Of a stretch of DNA of 35,822 nt, positions 1 through 7,042 are shown in pieces. The stretch's first letter is position 1. Each line of letters begins with the position of its first letter. This stretch comes from Alphaproteobacteria bacterium UBA6347 (GTDB lineage Bacteria; Pseudomonadota; Alphaproteobacteria; CAAGCB01; CAG-977). The stretch lies in assembly GCA_002440235.1 (NCBI GenBank), contig DJRZ01000037.1, positions 1 through 35,822 on the forward strand, read 5' to 3'. Position numbers and translations under genes: made by a program. Below the pieces are notes generated by a model, which was not told the origin of the DNA, searched no databases, and worked only from the letters and a program-made list of their open reading frames with translations.

Positions 1-88
1 TCCGGTCAGGTTCGGAAAAAAGGAAAAGGAAACCGGACAACGACCCGCCCTAAACCGTTACGGCTGCTTTCTTCCGAACCTGACCGGA
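1..88. repeat. Long inverted repeat upstream of fabD
   Basis: Positions 1-17 and 72-88 are perfect inverted copies of 17 bases (TCCGGTCAGGTTCGGAA and its complement), separated by a 54-base spacer. No T-run follows, so this is not a classical intrinsic terminator. It may be the end of a structured RNA, a processing hairpin for an upstream transcript cut off by the window edge, or a mobile-repeat remnant. The rest of the gap up to fabD (89-294) shows only a promoter-like hexamer and the fabD ribosome binding site. Confidence 0.6.
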
Positions 89-223
89 TTGGCGGCCGGA
101 ACGTCCGTAGCCGGTTTCCGCCCTCTATTTAGCGTTGTTTTCGTCCGAAGTGCAAGCAGAACTTTTCCGAATTTCGAAATAGCGTTTAAAAAAGCTTGTT
201 TTCCGCCGATTTTTCAACAATGC

Positions 224-254
224 TTGACAAAGACGCGATTTAAGCATTTATGTA
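224..254 (+). promoter_or_regulatory. Possible fabD promoter
   Basis: A consensus -35 hexamer TTGACA lies at 224-229. Only weak -10 candidates follow (TATGTA at 249-254, spacer 19). It sits about 40 bases before the fabD start, a reasonable distance, but the poor -10 keeps confidence low. Confidence 0.35.
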
Positions 255-294
255 TCGGTCGATTGATTTGTTTTTTCCGTAAGGAGTACGCTTT

Positions 295-1236
295 ATGGCT
301 CAGGCTATTGTTTTTCCGGGACAGGGTTCGCAATCCGTCGGTATGGGAAAGGATTTGGCGGACGCGTTCACCGTCGCCAAAGAGGTTTTTTTGGAAGTCG
401 ACGACGCGTTGAACCAAAACCTCAGCAAAATGATGTTCGAAGGTCCGGCGGAGGATCTGCTGCTGACCGAAAACGCCCAGCCCGCCCTGATGGCGGTCAG
501 CATGGCGGTTGTCCGCATTTTGCAGCAGGAAGGCAAAATTTCGCTGACGGAAACCTTTAAATACGCGGCGGGGCATTCGCTGGGCGAATATTCCGCGCTG
601 TGCGCCGCGGGCGCTTTCGACGTCACGACGGCGGCGCGTCTGTTGCGCACCCGCGGTCGCGCGATGCAGCAGGCCGTTCCGGTCGGACGGGGCGGCATGG
701 CGGCGCTGATCGGCGTCACCGTCGAACAGGCGAAGGAAATCGCCGCCGAAGCCGCGCAGGGCGACGTTTGCGTCGCGGCGAACGACAACGCCCCCGGTCA
801 GGTCGTCATCAGCGGCGCGACCGAAGCGATCGACCGCGCCGTTAAAATCGCGGCGGACAAGGGCGTCAAGCGCGCCGTCAAGCTGGCGGTCAGCGCGCCG
901 TTCCACAGCCCGATGATGCAGCCCGCCGCCGACGTGATGGCGCGGGCTTTGGCGGAAGCGGAAATCAAGGCACCGCGTTTCCCCGTCATCGCGAACGTGA
1001 CCGCGCGTCCGGTGACGGATCCGGCGGAAATCCGCGAACTGCTGGTCGAACAGGTGACGGGATCCGTGCGCTGGCGCGAAAGCATGCTGTTCGCGGTCGA
1101 AAACGGCGTCGACGCGATCGCCGAAGCCGGATCGGGCAAGGTTCTGACGGGCATGGCGAAGCGCATTTCCCCCGATTTGAAGGGAATCGCGCTGAACACG
1201 CCGCAGGATATTGAAGATTTTTTGAAAACGCTTTAA
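295..1236 (+). CDS. fabD: Malonyl-CoA:ACP transacylase FabD
   Basis: This enzyme transfers the malonyl group from CoA to acyl carrier protein, supplying the extender unit for cytoplasmic type II fatty acid synthesis. The 313-residue protein has the usual family length. It begins with the FabD hallmark FPGQGSQ (residues 7-13), carries the nucleophile elbow GHSLG (93-97, catalytic Ser95), a conserved Arg near residue 120, and the SAPFHSPMM stretch with catalytic His204. AAGGAG at 281-286 is well spaced from the ATG. It is the first gene of a same-strand fabD-fabG-acpP-fabF-mltG cluster, with fabG 36 bases downstream. Identification is secure. Confidence 0.97.
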   Translation: MAQAIVFPGQGSQSVGMGKDLADAFTVAKEVFLEVDDALNQNLSKMMFEGPAEDLLLTENAQPALMAVSMAVVRILQQEGKISLTETFKYAAGHSLGEYSALCAAGAFDVTTAARLLRTRGRAMQQAVPVGRGGMAALIGVTVEQAKEIAAEAAQGDVCVAANDNAPGQVVISGATEAIDRAVKIAADKGVKRAVKLAVSAPFHSPMMQPAADVMARALAEAEIKAPRFPVIANVTARPVTDPAEIRELLVEQVTGSVRWRESMLFAVENGVDAIAEAGSGKVLTGMAKRISPDLKGIALNTPQDIEDFLKTL

Positions 1237-1272
1237 TGTAATCTACCTCCAACTTTTGAAAAGGGAAAAGAA

Positions 1273-2007
1273 ATGGATTTTACGGGAAAATGCGCTCTGA
1301 TCACGGGCGCGACGGGCGGCATCGGTCGCGTCGTCACGAAAAAACTGCATGACGCGGGCGCGACGGTCGTCATCACGGACATGCGTCAGGAAACGCTGGA
1401 CGCTTTCGCCGCCGAATTGAAAGAACGGGTTTTCGCGTTCGCCTGCAACCTGGGCGACCCCGCCGACATCGAATCGCTGGTGTCCAAAGCCGAAAAAGCC
1501 GCCGGCGCGATCGACATTCTGGTCAACAACGCCGGATTGACCAAGGACGGTCTGTTCCTGCGCATGAAGGACGAAGACTGGAATCTGGTTCTGAACGTGA
1601 ACCTGACCGCCGGATTCCGTCTGGCGCGCGCCGCGATCCGCGGCATGATGAAACGCCGCTACGGGCGCATCGTTTCGATGGCTTCGGTCGTCGGCGTGAC
1701 GGGCAACCCCGGACAGGCGAACTATTCCGCGTCCAAAGCCGGCTTGATCGGCATGACGAAATGTCTGGCGGCGGAAGTCGCCTCGCGCGGAATCACGGCG
1801 AACTGCGTCGCCCCCGGTTTCATCAAAACCGCGATGACCGACGTCCTGCCCGAAGAGGAAAAGGAAAAACTGGCGCGCCGCATTCCGATGGGGCGTCTGG
1901 GACTGCCCGACGACGTCGCGAACGCCGTCGTTTTCCTTGCCAGCGACGAAGCGTCTTACATTACGGGTCAGACGATTCACGTCAACGGCGGAATGGCGAT
2001 GATCTGA
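1273..2007 (+). CDS. fabG: 3-oxoacyl-ACP reductase FabG
   Basis: An NADPH-dependent short-chain dehydrogenase that reduces 3-ketoacyl-ACP to 3-hydroxyacyl-ACP in fatty acid elongation. The 244-residue protein has the Rossmann cofactor motif TGATGGIG (11-18), NNAG (85-88), and the catalytic set Ser138, Tyr151 and Lys155 in the YSASK context. These sit at the same positions as in E. coli FabG. The C-terminus (ITGQTIHVNGGMAMI) is typical of FabG. A purine-rich AGGGAAA precedes the ATG. It lies between fabD and acpP, so assignment to fabG rather than another SDR is secure. Confidence 0.96.
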   Translation: MDFTGKCALITGATGGIGRVVTKKLHDAGATVVITDMRQETLDAFAAELKERVFAFACNLGDPADIESLVSKAEKAAGAIDILVNNAGLTKDGLFLRMKDEDWNLVLNVNLTAGFRLARAAIRGMMKRRYGRIVSMASVVGVTGNPGQANYSASKAGLIGMTKCLAAEVASRGITANCVAPGFIKTAMTDVLPEEEKEKLARRIPMGRLGLPDDVANAVVFLASDEASYITGQTIHVNGGMAMI

Positions 2008-2056
2008 CCGGTTTTCCGCCGCGCGGAAAGCCCCGTTTTGATCAAAGCCGCATTTT

Positions 2057-2092
2057 TTGACTGGTAAAGGTCGAAAAAGTGTGCTAGATAAT
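2057..2092 (+). promoter_or_regulatory. Possible acpP promoter
   Basis: TTGACT (2057-2062) and an AT-rich TAGATAAT (2085-2092) lie in the 150-base fabG-acpP gap. The 22-base spacer is too long for a standard sigma-70 promoter, so only the -10-like element is persuasive. An internal promoter here would fit the high demand for ACP. Confidence 0.3.
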
Positions 2093-2157
2093 GTTGCTTT
2101 CGTGAGTGTTCTCGCCCTTTTCGGGCGGAACACCCTGTTTAACAAGAGGAATACAAA

Positions 2158-2394
2158 ATGAATGATATTGCCGAACGCGTAAAGAAAATTGTCGTCGAAC
2201 ATCTGGGCGTCGATCCTGCCAAAGTGACCGATTCTTCCAGCTTCATCGACGATTTGAACGCAGACAGCTTGGATACCGTTGAACTGGTCATGGCTTTCGA
2301 AGAAGAATTTTCCGTTGAAATTCCCGACGATGCCGCCGAAAAAATCCTGACCGTTCAGGACGCTATCGACTACATCAGCAAACACGCCGCTTAA
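2158..2394 (+). CDS. acpP: Acyl carrier protein AcpP
   Basis: A small, strongly acidic carrier protein of 78 residues. It tethers growing acyl chains on a phosphopantetheine arm for FabD, FabG, FabF and phospholipid or lipid A acyltransferases. The attachment site is Ser37 in the DSLD motif (36-39), followed by the canonical helix [19 protein letters not shown] lies just upstream of the ATG. The gene has its own 150-base leader region and is followed by a stem-loop before fabF, suggesting expression separable from its neighbours. Confidence 0.98.
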   Translation: MNDIAERVKKIVVEHLGVDPAKVTDSSSFIDDLNADSLDTVELVMAFEEEFSVEIPDDAAEKILTVQDAIDYISKHAA

Positions 2395-2407
2395 CAAGCC
2401 CGAATAT

Positions 2408-2456
2408 ACGTGCCGATTTTTTCCGATCGCTTTTTTTAATCGGATAATCGGCACGT
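2408..2456 (+). terminator. Nested stem-loop between acpP and fabF
   Basis: The outer arms ACGTGCCGATT (2408-2418) and AATCGGCACGT (2446-2456) pair perfectly over 11 bases. Inner CCGAT (2423-2427) and ATCGG (2439-2443) can extend the stem. No T-run follows directly; a weak CTGT/ACAG hairpin plus T8 appears at 2461-2480. It probably acts as an attenuator or 3'-end stabiliser that leaves acpP transcript in excess of fabF. Confidence 0.55.
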
Positions 2457-2507
2457 CTTGCTGTCAAACAGAATTTTTTTTCCACCAATCTTTCCAGAGG
2501 ATCGCAA

Positions 2508-3767
2508 ATGAGAAGAGTCGTCGTTACGGGTATGGGGGTGCTGTCGCCGATGGGGCGCGGCGTGGATACGAACTGGCAGGGACTGATTAACGGAAAATCC
2601 GCGATCTCCGCCGTTACGAAGTACGACGTTTCGGAATCGCCCGCCAAAGTCGCGGGGCAGATCCCCTTCGGCAAGGAAGCGGGACAGTTCGATCCCGATT
2701 CCGTCATGGCGCCGAAAGACCAGCGCCGCGTCGATCCGTTCATTCTGTACGGCGTTTGCGCGGGCGTCGACGCGATGGAAGATTCCGGTTGGAAACCCGA
2801 AACCGACGAAGACCGTTTCCGCACGGGCGTCATGGTCGGCGCGGGCATCGGCGGTCTGAGCGCGATTTCCGACAGCGCGGTGACGCTGAAAGAACACGGA
2901 CCCCGCCGCATCAGCCCGTTCTTTATTCCGTCGTGCCTGATCAATCTGATTTCGGGTCAGTTGTCCATCAAATACGGTCTGTACGGACCGAATCATTCGT
3001 GCGTGACGGCTTGCGCCACGGGCACGCACGCGATCGGCGACGCCGCCCGTCTGATTATGTGGGGCGACGCCGACGTCATGCTGGCGGGCGGGGCGGAAGC
3101 CGCCGTTCACCCGTTGGCGATGGCGGGATTCGCGCAGGCGAAGGCGCTGTCCACGCATTACAACGACACGCCTGAAAAAGCGTCCCGTCCGTGGGACAAG
3201 GGACACGACGGTTTCGTCATGGGCGAAGGCGCCGGCGTCGTCGTTCTGGAAGAATACGAACACGCCAAAAAACGCGGCGCGAAAATCTACGGCGAAGTCG
3301 CGGGGTACGGTTTGTCGGGCGACGGCTACCACGTCACCGCCCCCGCCGCGGACAGCCGCGGATCGAAACACGCGATGCGCATGGCGTTTAAAAACGGCGG
3401 TCTGACGCCGGAAGACGTCGGCTACATCAACGCGCACGGAACGTCCACCCCCGCGGGCGACATTCTGGAAATCAACGCGGTCAAAGCCGTTTTCGGCGAT
3501 TGCGCGACCAAGGTCGCCATGTCGTCCACGAAATCCAGCATCGGTCACCTGTTGGGCGCTGCCGGCGCGGTCGAAGCGATTTTCTGCCTGAAAGCGCTGC
3601 AGGACGGCATCATGCCCCCGACCCTGAATCTGGAAGACCCGATCGAAGGCGCCGAAGACATGAATCTGGTCGCTCTGAAAGCGCAGGAACGCAAACTGAA
3701 AGCCGTGATGTCCAATTCCTTCGGCTTCGGCGGAACGAACGCCTCCGTCATTTTCAAAGCGGTCTGA
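2508..3767 (+). CDS. fabF: Beta-ketoacyl-ACP synthase II FabF
   Basis: A condensing enzyme that extends acyl-ACP with malonyl-ACP, releasing CO2; cytoplasmic. The 419-residue protein has the thiolase-fold KAS II layout. The active-site cysteine is Cys169 (NHSCVTACATG), the two histidines are His310 (NAHGTST) and His347 (SSIGHLLGAAG), and the conserved lysine is Lys342. The C-terminal glycine-rich NSFGFGGTNAS motif is present. AGAGGA precedes the ATG. The Cys-His-His triad and length distinguish it from FabH. mltG follows after 12 bases, so the two are probably co-transcribed. Confidence 0.97.
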   Translation: MRRVVVTGMGVLSPMGRGVDTNWQGLINGKSAISAVTKYDVSESPAKVAGQIPFGKEAGQFDPDSVMAPKDQRRVDPFILYGVCAGVDAMEDSGWKPETDEDRFRTGVMVGAGIGGLSAISDSAVTLKEHGPRRISPFFIPSCLINLISGQLSIKYGLYGPNHSCVTACATGTHAIGDAARLIMWGDADVMLAGGAEAAVHPLAMAGFAQAKALSTHYNDTPEKASRPWDKGHDGFVMGEGAGVVVLEEYEHAKKRGAKIYGEVAGYGLSGDGYHVTAPAADSRGSKHAMRMAFKNGGLTPEDVGYINAHGTSTPAGDILEINAVKAVFGDCATKVAMSSTKSSIGHLLGAAGAVEAIFCLKALQDGIMPPTLNLEDPIEGAEDMNLVALKAQERKLKAVMSNSFGFGGTNASVIFKAV

Positions 3768-3779
3768 GGGTAACCGTCG

Positions 3780-5063
3780 ATGGTCGCCGGCGGACGTTTT
3801 TTTCTGAAACTGTTTGTGCTGGCGGCTATCTGCCTGACGGGCGGCAGCGTTTTCAGCTTTTATTCTTTGCTTTACGAACAGAACGACGTCGGGGAATCCG
3901 CCGTCGTTTTGGTTGAAAAGGGCGACAGCGTCACGAAAATAGCCAATCGTCTGAAACGGGACGGCTTTTTGAACAGCGTCGCCGTGTTCAAAGTCGCCGC
4001 GCGCCTGTCGGGACGGTCGACCAGCCTGAAAGCGGGCGAATACCGTCTGCCCGCCCACGCCAGCGCGAAAGAGATTCTGGATATTTTGGAATCGGGACAA
4101 ACGGTCGTGCGCCGCGTCACCGTGCCGGAGGGCAAAACCAGCCGCCAGATCTTCGACATTTTGATGCAGACGGCGGGACTGGCGGGCGAATTGCCGCCGC
4201 CGCCGCCGAACGGTCTTTTGTTGCCCGAAACGTATGTGTTCAGCTACGGTTCGCCGCGTTCCGTCATTTACGACCGCATGCGTTCCGGCATGCAAAAAAC
4301 GCTTGACGACCTGTGGGATTCCCGCGATTCCGACCTGCCCTACACCACGCGCGAGGAAGCGCTGGTCATGGCGTCGATCGTTGAAAAGGAAACGGCGATT
4401 CCCGCCGAACGCCCCCGCATTGCGGGCGTTTTCGTCAACCGTTTGCGCAAGGGAATGCGTCTGCAAACCGACCCGACCGTGATTTACGCGGTGACGAACG
4501 GGACGATGGAGCTGGACCGCCGCCTGACGCACAAGGATCTGCGCACGGAACACCCGTTCAACACCTATATGAAAAAGGGACTGCCTCCCGCGCCGATTTG
4601 CAACCCGGGGCGCGATTCGATTTCGGCGGCTTTGCGTCCTTTGAAAACGGACGAGATTTATTTCGTCGCGGACGGCACGGGCGGACACGTTTTTTCCAAA
4701 ACGTTCGACGAACACCGCCGCAACATCGCGAACTGGAAACGGTCGCGCCGTCAAAAATACCGCGCCGCCGCCGCGAAACGCCGCGCCGCCCTTAAACGGA
4801 CGGGCAAGACGATCGCGCCGGTTTCAAACGCCGCCGAACCGCCCGTATTGCGCGACGACGCCGTTTCGGCGGATATTTTGGACGCGCAGGACGTGTCTTT
4901 GGACATCGTCGGCGAAGTTCCGGCGGATCCCGCCGCCGTGAAAACGGACGTTCCCGCGCCCGAACCCGCCGCCGTTTTAAAACCGGTTGAAAAAAAGCCG
5001 AAAGCCGCTCCCGTCAAATCCAAAAAGGTCGGGAAACGCGCCGTTTCGAAAGGAAAAAAATGA
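3780..5063 (+). CDS. mltG: Endolytic murein transglycosylase MltG
   Basis: A membrane-anchored lytic transglycosylase of the YceG family that cuts nascent glycan strands and is thought to terminate peptidoglycan polymerisation. There is one N-terminal membrane segment (about residues 6-28), a LysM-like region (about 40-105) and the YceG catalytic domain to about 320. The catalytic glutamate is Glu202 in ASIVEKET, with LQTDPTVIY (228-236) and the NPG stretch (275-277) also visible. Residues from about 325 to 427 form an extra Ala/Pro/Lys-rich tail of low complexity, absent from E. coli MltG and probably disordered in the periplasm. GAGGGT precedes the ATG. The stop overlaps the next gene as ATGA. 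Confidence 0.94.
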   Translation: MVAGGRFFLKLFVLAAICLTGGSVFSFYSLLYEQNDVGESAVVLVEKGDSVTKIANRLKRDGFLNSVAVFKVAARLSGRSTSLKAGEYRLPAHASAKEILDILESGQTVVRRVTVPEGKTSRQIFDILMQTAGLAGELPPPPPNGLLLPETYVFSYGSPRSVIYDRMRSGMQKTLDDLWDSRDSDLPYTTREEALVMASIVEKETAIPAERPRIAGVFVNRLRKGMRLQTDPTVIYAVTNGTMELDRRLTHKDLRTEHPFNTYMKKGLPPAPICNPGRDSISAALRPLKTDEIYFVADGTGGHVFSKTFDEHRRNIANWKRSRRQKYRAAAAKRRAALKRTGKTIAPVSNAAEPPVLRDDAVSADILDAQDVSLDIVGEVPADPAAVKTDVPAPEPAAVLKPVEKKPKAAPVKSKKVGKRAVSKGKK

Positions 5064-5806
5064 AACTGCTGACTTTTTTAGCCGCGCTGGCGGTATCGGC
5101 GCCCGCTCTGGCGGATTTTGAAGCGGGACGCAAGGCGTTCACCGCCGGCGAATACGACGTCGCGTTCGATCAGTGGCGTCAGGCGGCGGAGGACGGCGAT
5201 CTGACCGCCCAGCGCAACGTCGCGCACCTGTACCGCTGGGGCAAAGGCGTGCCGCAGGATTTGACGCAGGCGGCGTTTTGGTATTACACGGCGGCGAAGG
5301 GCGGTCTGGACACGGCGCAATACAATCTGGGCATCATGTACCTGCGCGGCGAAGGCGTCCCCCGCAACGAGGAAGAGGGCGTCATTTGGCTGGAACGCGC
5401 GGCGGAACAGGGCAACAAACAGGCGGAAAGAAAGCTGGCGCACTTGAAGGTCGAAATCGAACACGAACTGCCGACCGAGGACGAATTGCTGCTGCTGCCC
5501 GCCGATCCGCCCAAACGAACCGACGCGAAAAAGCCCGTCAAAATGGTCGTCGCCGCCAAAAAACAGCCGCCGCTGTACGCGCATCTGGCGTCTTACTACA
5601 CGCAGGAAACGCTGGAAAAAGGGTGGGCGGAACTGAAACGGACGTATCCCGAACTGGCGCGGTTCAAAACGTTGGAAACGCAGGTCACTCTGCCCGAAAA
5701 AGGCAAGTACGTCCGCCTGTACATCAAAGGAAAAGCCGCCGACGTGCGGGACGTCTGCGGCAAATTGAACGAAAAGAAGCAATACTGTCTGATCAGCTAT
5801 CCCTGA
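5060..5806 (+). CDS. Exported Sel1-repeat and SPOR-domain protein
   Basis: A 248-residue predicted periplasmic protein. Residues 1-18 are a signal peptide ending in ALA. Two Sel1-like tetratricopeptide repeats follow (about 48-83 and 84-119, with GKGVPQD and GEGVPRN turns), then an acidic/Lys-Pro linker. A C-terminal domain (about 172-246) resembles SPOR domains (YAHLASYYTQETLEKGWAEL ... YCLISY). SPOR domains bind denuded glycan at division septa and Sel1 repeats mediate protein contacts. The start codon overlaps the mltG stop (ATGA), which suggests translational coupling and a shared role in septal peptidoglycan. Exact function unknown. Confidence 0.85.
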   Translation: MKLLTFLAALAVSAPALADFEAGRKAFTAGEYDVAFDQWRQAAEDGDLTAQRNVAHLYRWGKGVPQDLTQAAFWYYTAAKGGLDTAQYNLGIMYLRGEGVPRNEEEGVIWLERAAEQGNKQAERKLAHLKVEIEHELPTEDELLLLPADPPKRTDAKKPVKMVVAAKKQPPLYAHLASYYTQETLEKGWAELKRTYPELARFKTLETQVTLPEKGKYVRLYIKGKAADVRDVCGKLNEKKQYCLISYP

Positions 5807-5819
5807 CCGCGGGACGTTT

Positions 5820-6881
5820 TCAGCCGTCCGTCTGGGTCTGGGTGATTTTCTGCGCCGAATTTTTCTTTTTGTTCGACCAGATCAGTTTGGCGTAGGTGCG
5901 CATGTCGATGACCTTGTCGGTTTCGTCCAGAATTTCCTGCCCCAAAATGGTTTCCAGCACGTCTTCCATCGTCACGATGCCCAGCCACGTTCCCAGTTCG
6001 TCGTAGACGACGCCGATGTGGTTGTGCGACCGCAGCATTTCCGTAAAGACGTAATCGACGCTGGACGACGACGCGATTTCCAAAATCGGGCGAATGCAGC
6101 TGTTGATCGTCAGCGTCGGGTCTTTGCCCAGCATGTCGGATTTGTGCACATAGCCGATGAAGACCTCCTCGTCTTCGTTTTTCATGACGGGGTAGCGCGA
6201 AAACGAATGCTGCGTCGCCGTTTCGATAAATTCCCGCACGCTGATGCCGGACAGGACGGTGACGCACACGTTGCGGGGCGTCAGCAGGTCTTTGACCTTG
6301 ATTTCCTCCAAATTCAGCGTGTTGCAGATCATGTTGTATTCGCCGTCGTCAAGGAAGTTTTCCGTGCGTCCCATTTTGGTCAACGCCTTGATTTCCTCGC
6401 GTATATCGGTTTTGACGCCGTTTTTGGGGGTGATCAAAGCCGTCAGCATTTCAAAAAATTTCAAAAACGGTTTCAGCACGAACAGCATGATGCCCAGCAT
6501 GAAGCACAAAAATCCGACCAGCTTGTTCCAGCACGTCGCGCCGATGGTCTTGGGTATGATTTCGCTGCACGTCAGAATCAGTACGGTCATCACGGCGGAC
6601 GCCCAGCCGACGTAATCCTGTCCGAACACGGCGGCGACCTGCGCGCCGATGCACGCCGCGCCCGCGGTGTTGGCGATCGTGTTCAGCATTAAAATCGCCG
6701 CCAGAGGACGGTCGACGTGCGCCTTTAAAAACGAGATTTTTTTATACAGCGCGGGTTTCGTTTCCTCCAACTGCGCGATAAAGCTGGGCGTGATGGACAA
6801 CAGGGACGCTTCCAGCATGGAACATAAAAACGATAATCCGACCGTTAAAACGACCAGAACGATAAGCAAAGTCATGAACAA
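5820..6881 (-). CDS. CNNM-domain membrane protein with CBS pair (HlyC/CorC-like)
   Basis: A 353-residue integral membrane protein. The N-terminal half (about 1-170) is a DUF21/CNNM transmembrane domain with several hydrophobic segments. A tandem CBS module follows (about 200-330, including YVHKSDML and WLGIVTMEDVLETILGQEI). The small C-terminal CorC_HlyC domain of longer homologues is missing; the protein ends soon after the second CBS. Family members are implicated in Mg2+ or other cation export with nucleotide sensing by CBS; the old 'hemolysin' label is not informative. CGAGG is spaced 7 bases from the ATG. It is convergent with the SPOR gene and divergent from the EAL gene. Confidence 0.88.
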   Translation of the reverse strand: MFMTLLIVLVVLTVGLSFLCSMLEASLLSITPSFIAQLEETKPALYKKISFLKAHVDRPLAAILMLNTIANTAGAACIGAQVAAVFGQDYVGWASAVMTVLILTCSEIIPKTIGATCWNKLVGFLCFMLGIMLFVLKPFLKFFEMLTALITPKNGVKTDIREEIKALTKMGRTENFLDDGEYNMICNTLNLEEIKVKDLLTPRNVCVTVLSGISVREFIETATQHSFSRYPVMKNEDEEVFIGYVHKSDMLGKDPTLTINSCIRPILEIASSSSVDYVFTEMLRSHNHIGVVYDELGTWLGIVTMEDVLETILGQEILDETDKVIDMRTYAKLIWSNKKKNSAQKITQTQTDG

Positions 6882-6908
6882 ACCTCGGAAACAACCGAAA
6901 ACCCTTTG

Positions 6909-6937
6909 AAAATAACACCTTTATATCCGGTGGTCAA
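6909..6937 (-). promoter_or_regulatory. Promoter of the CNNM/CBS gene
   Basis: Reading leftward, TTGACC (6937-6932) and TATTTT (6914-6909) are separated by 17 bases, about 28 bases before the ATG. It lies back to back with the promoter of the EAL gene in the same 143-base gap. Confidence 0.55.
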
Positions 6938-6986
6938 AGGGAAAAGGGCGCGCGCCGGCTTTGCGGTCAAACTTTTGCGTCTTTGC

Positions 6987-7016
6987 TTGACCGTGTGTTT
7001 TTTTCAATGCTAGAAT
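6987..7016 (+). promoter_or_regulatory. Promoter of the PAS-GGDEF-EAL gene
   Basis: TTGACC (6987-6992) and TAGAAT (7011-7016) with an 18-base spacer make a good sigma-70-type promoter. Transcription would begin near 7023. This is downstream of most of the room needed for the in-frame TTG at 7025 and supports the ATG at 7043. Confidence 0.65.
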
Positions 7017-7042
7017 AACGTGTTTTGAACAGAGAGGTCCGC

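Noticed and set aside
2436..4754. A 772-codon leftward frame opposite fabF and mltG
   Set aside because: It is an Arg/Gln/Asp-rich shadow without a ribosome binding site, covering well-identified genes on the other strand.
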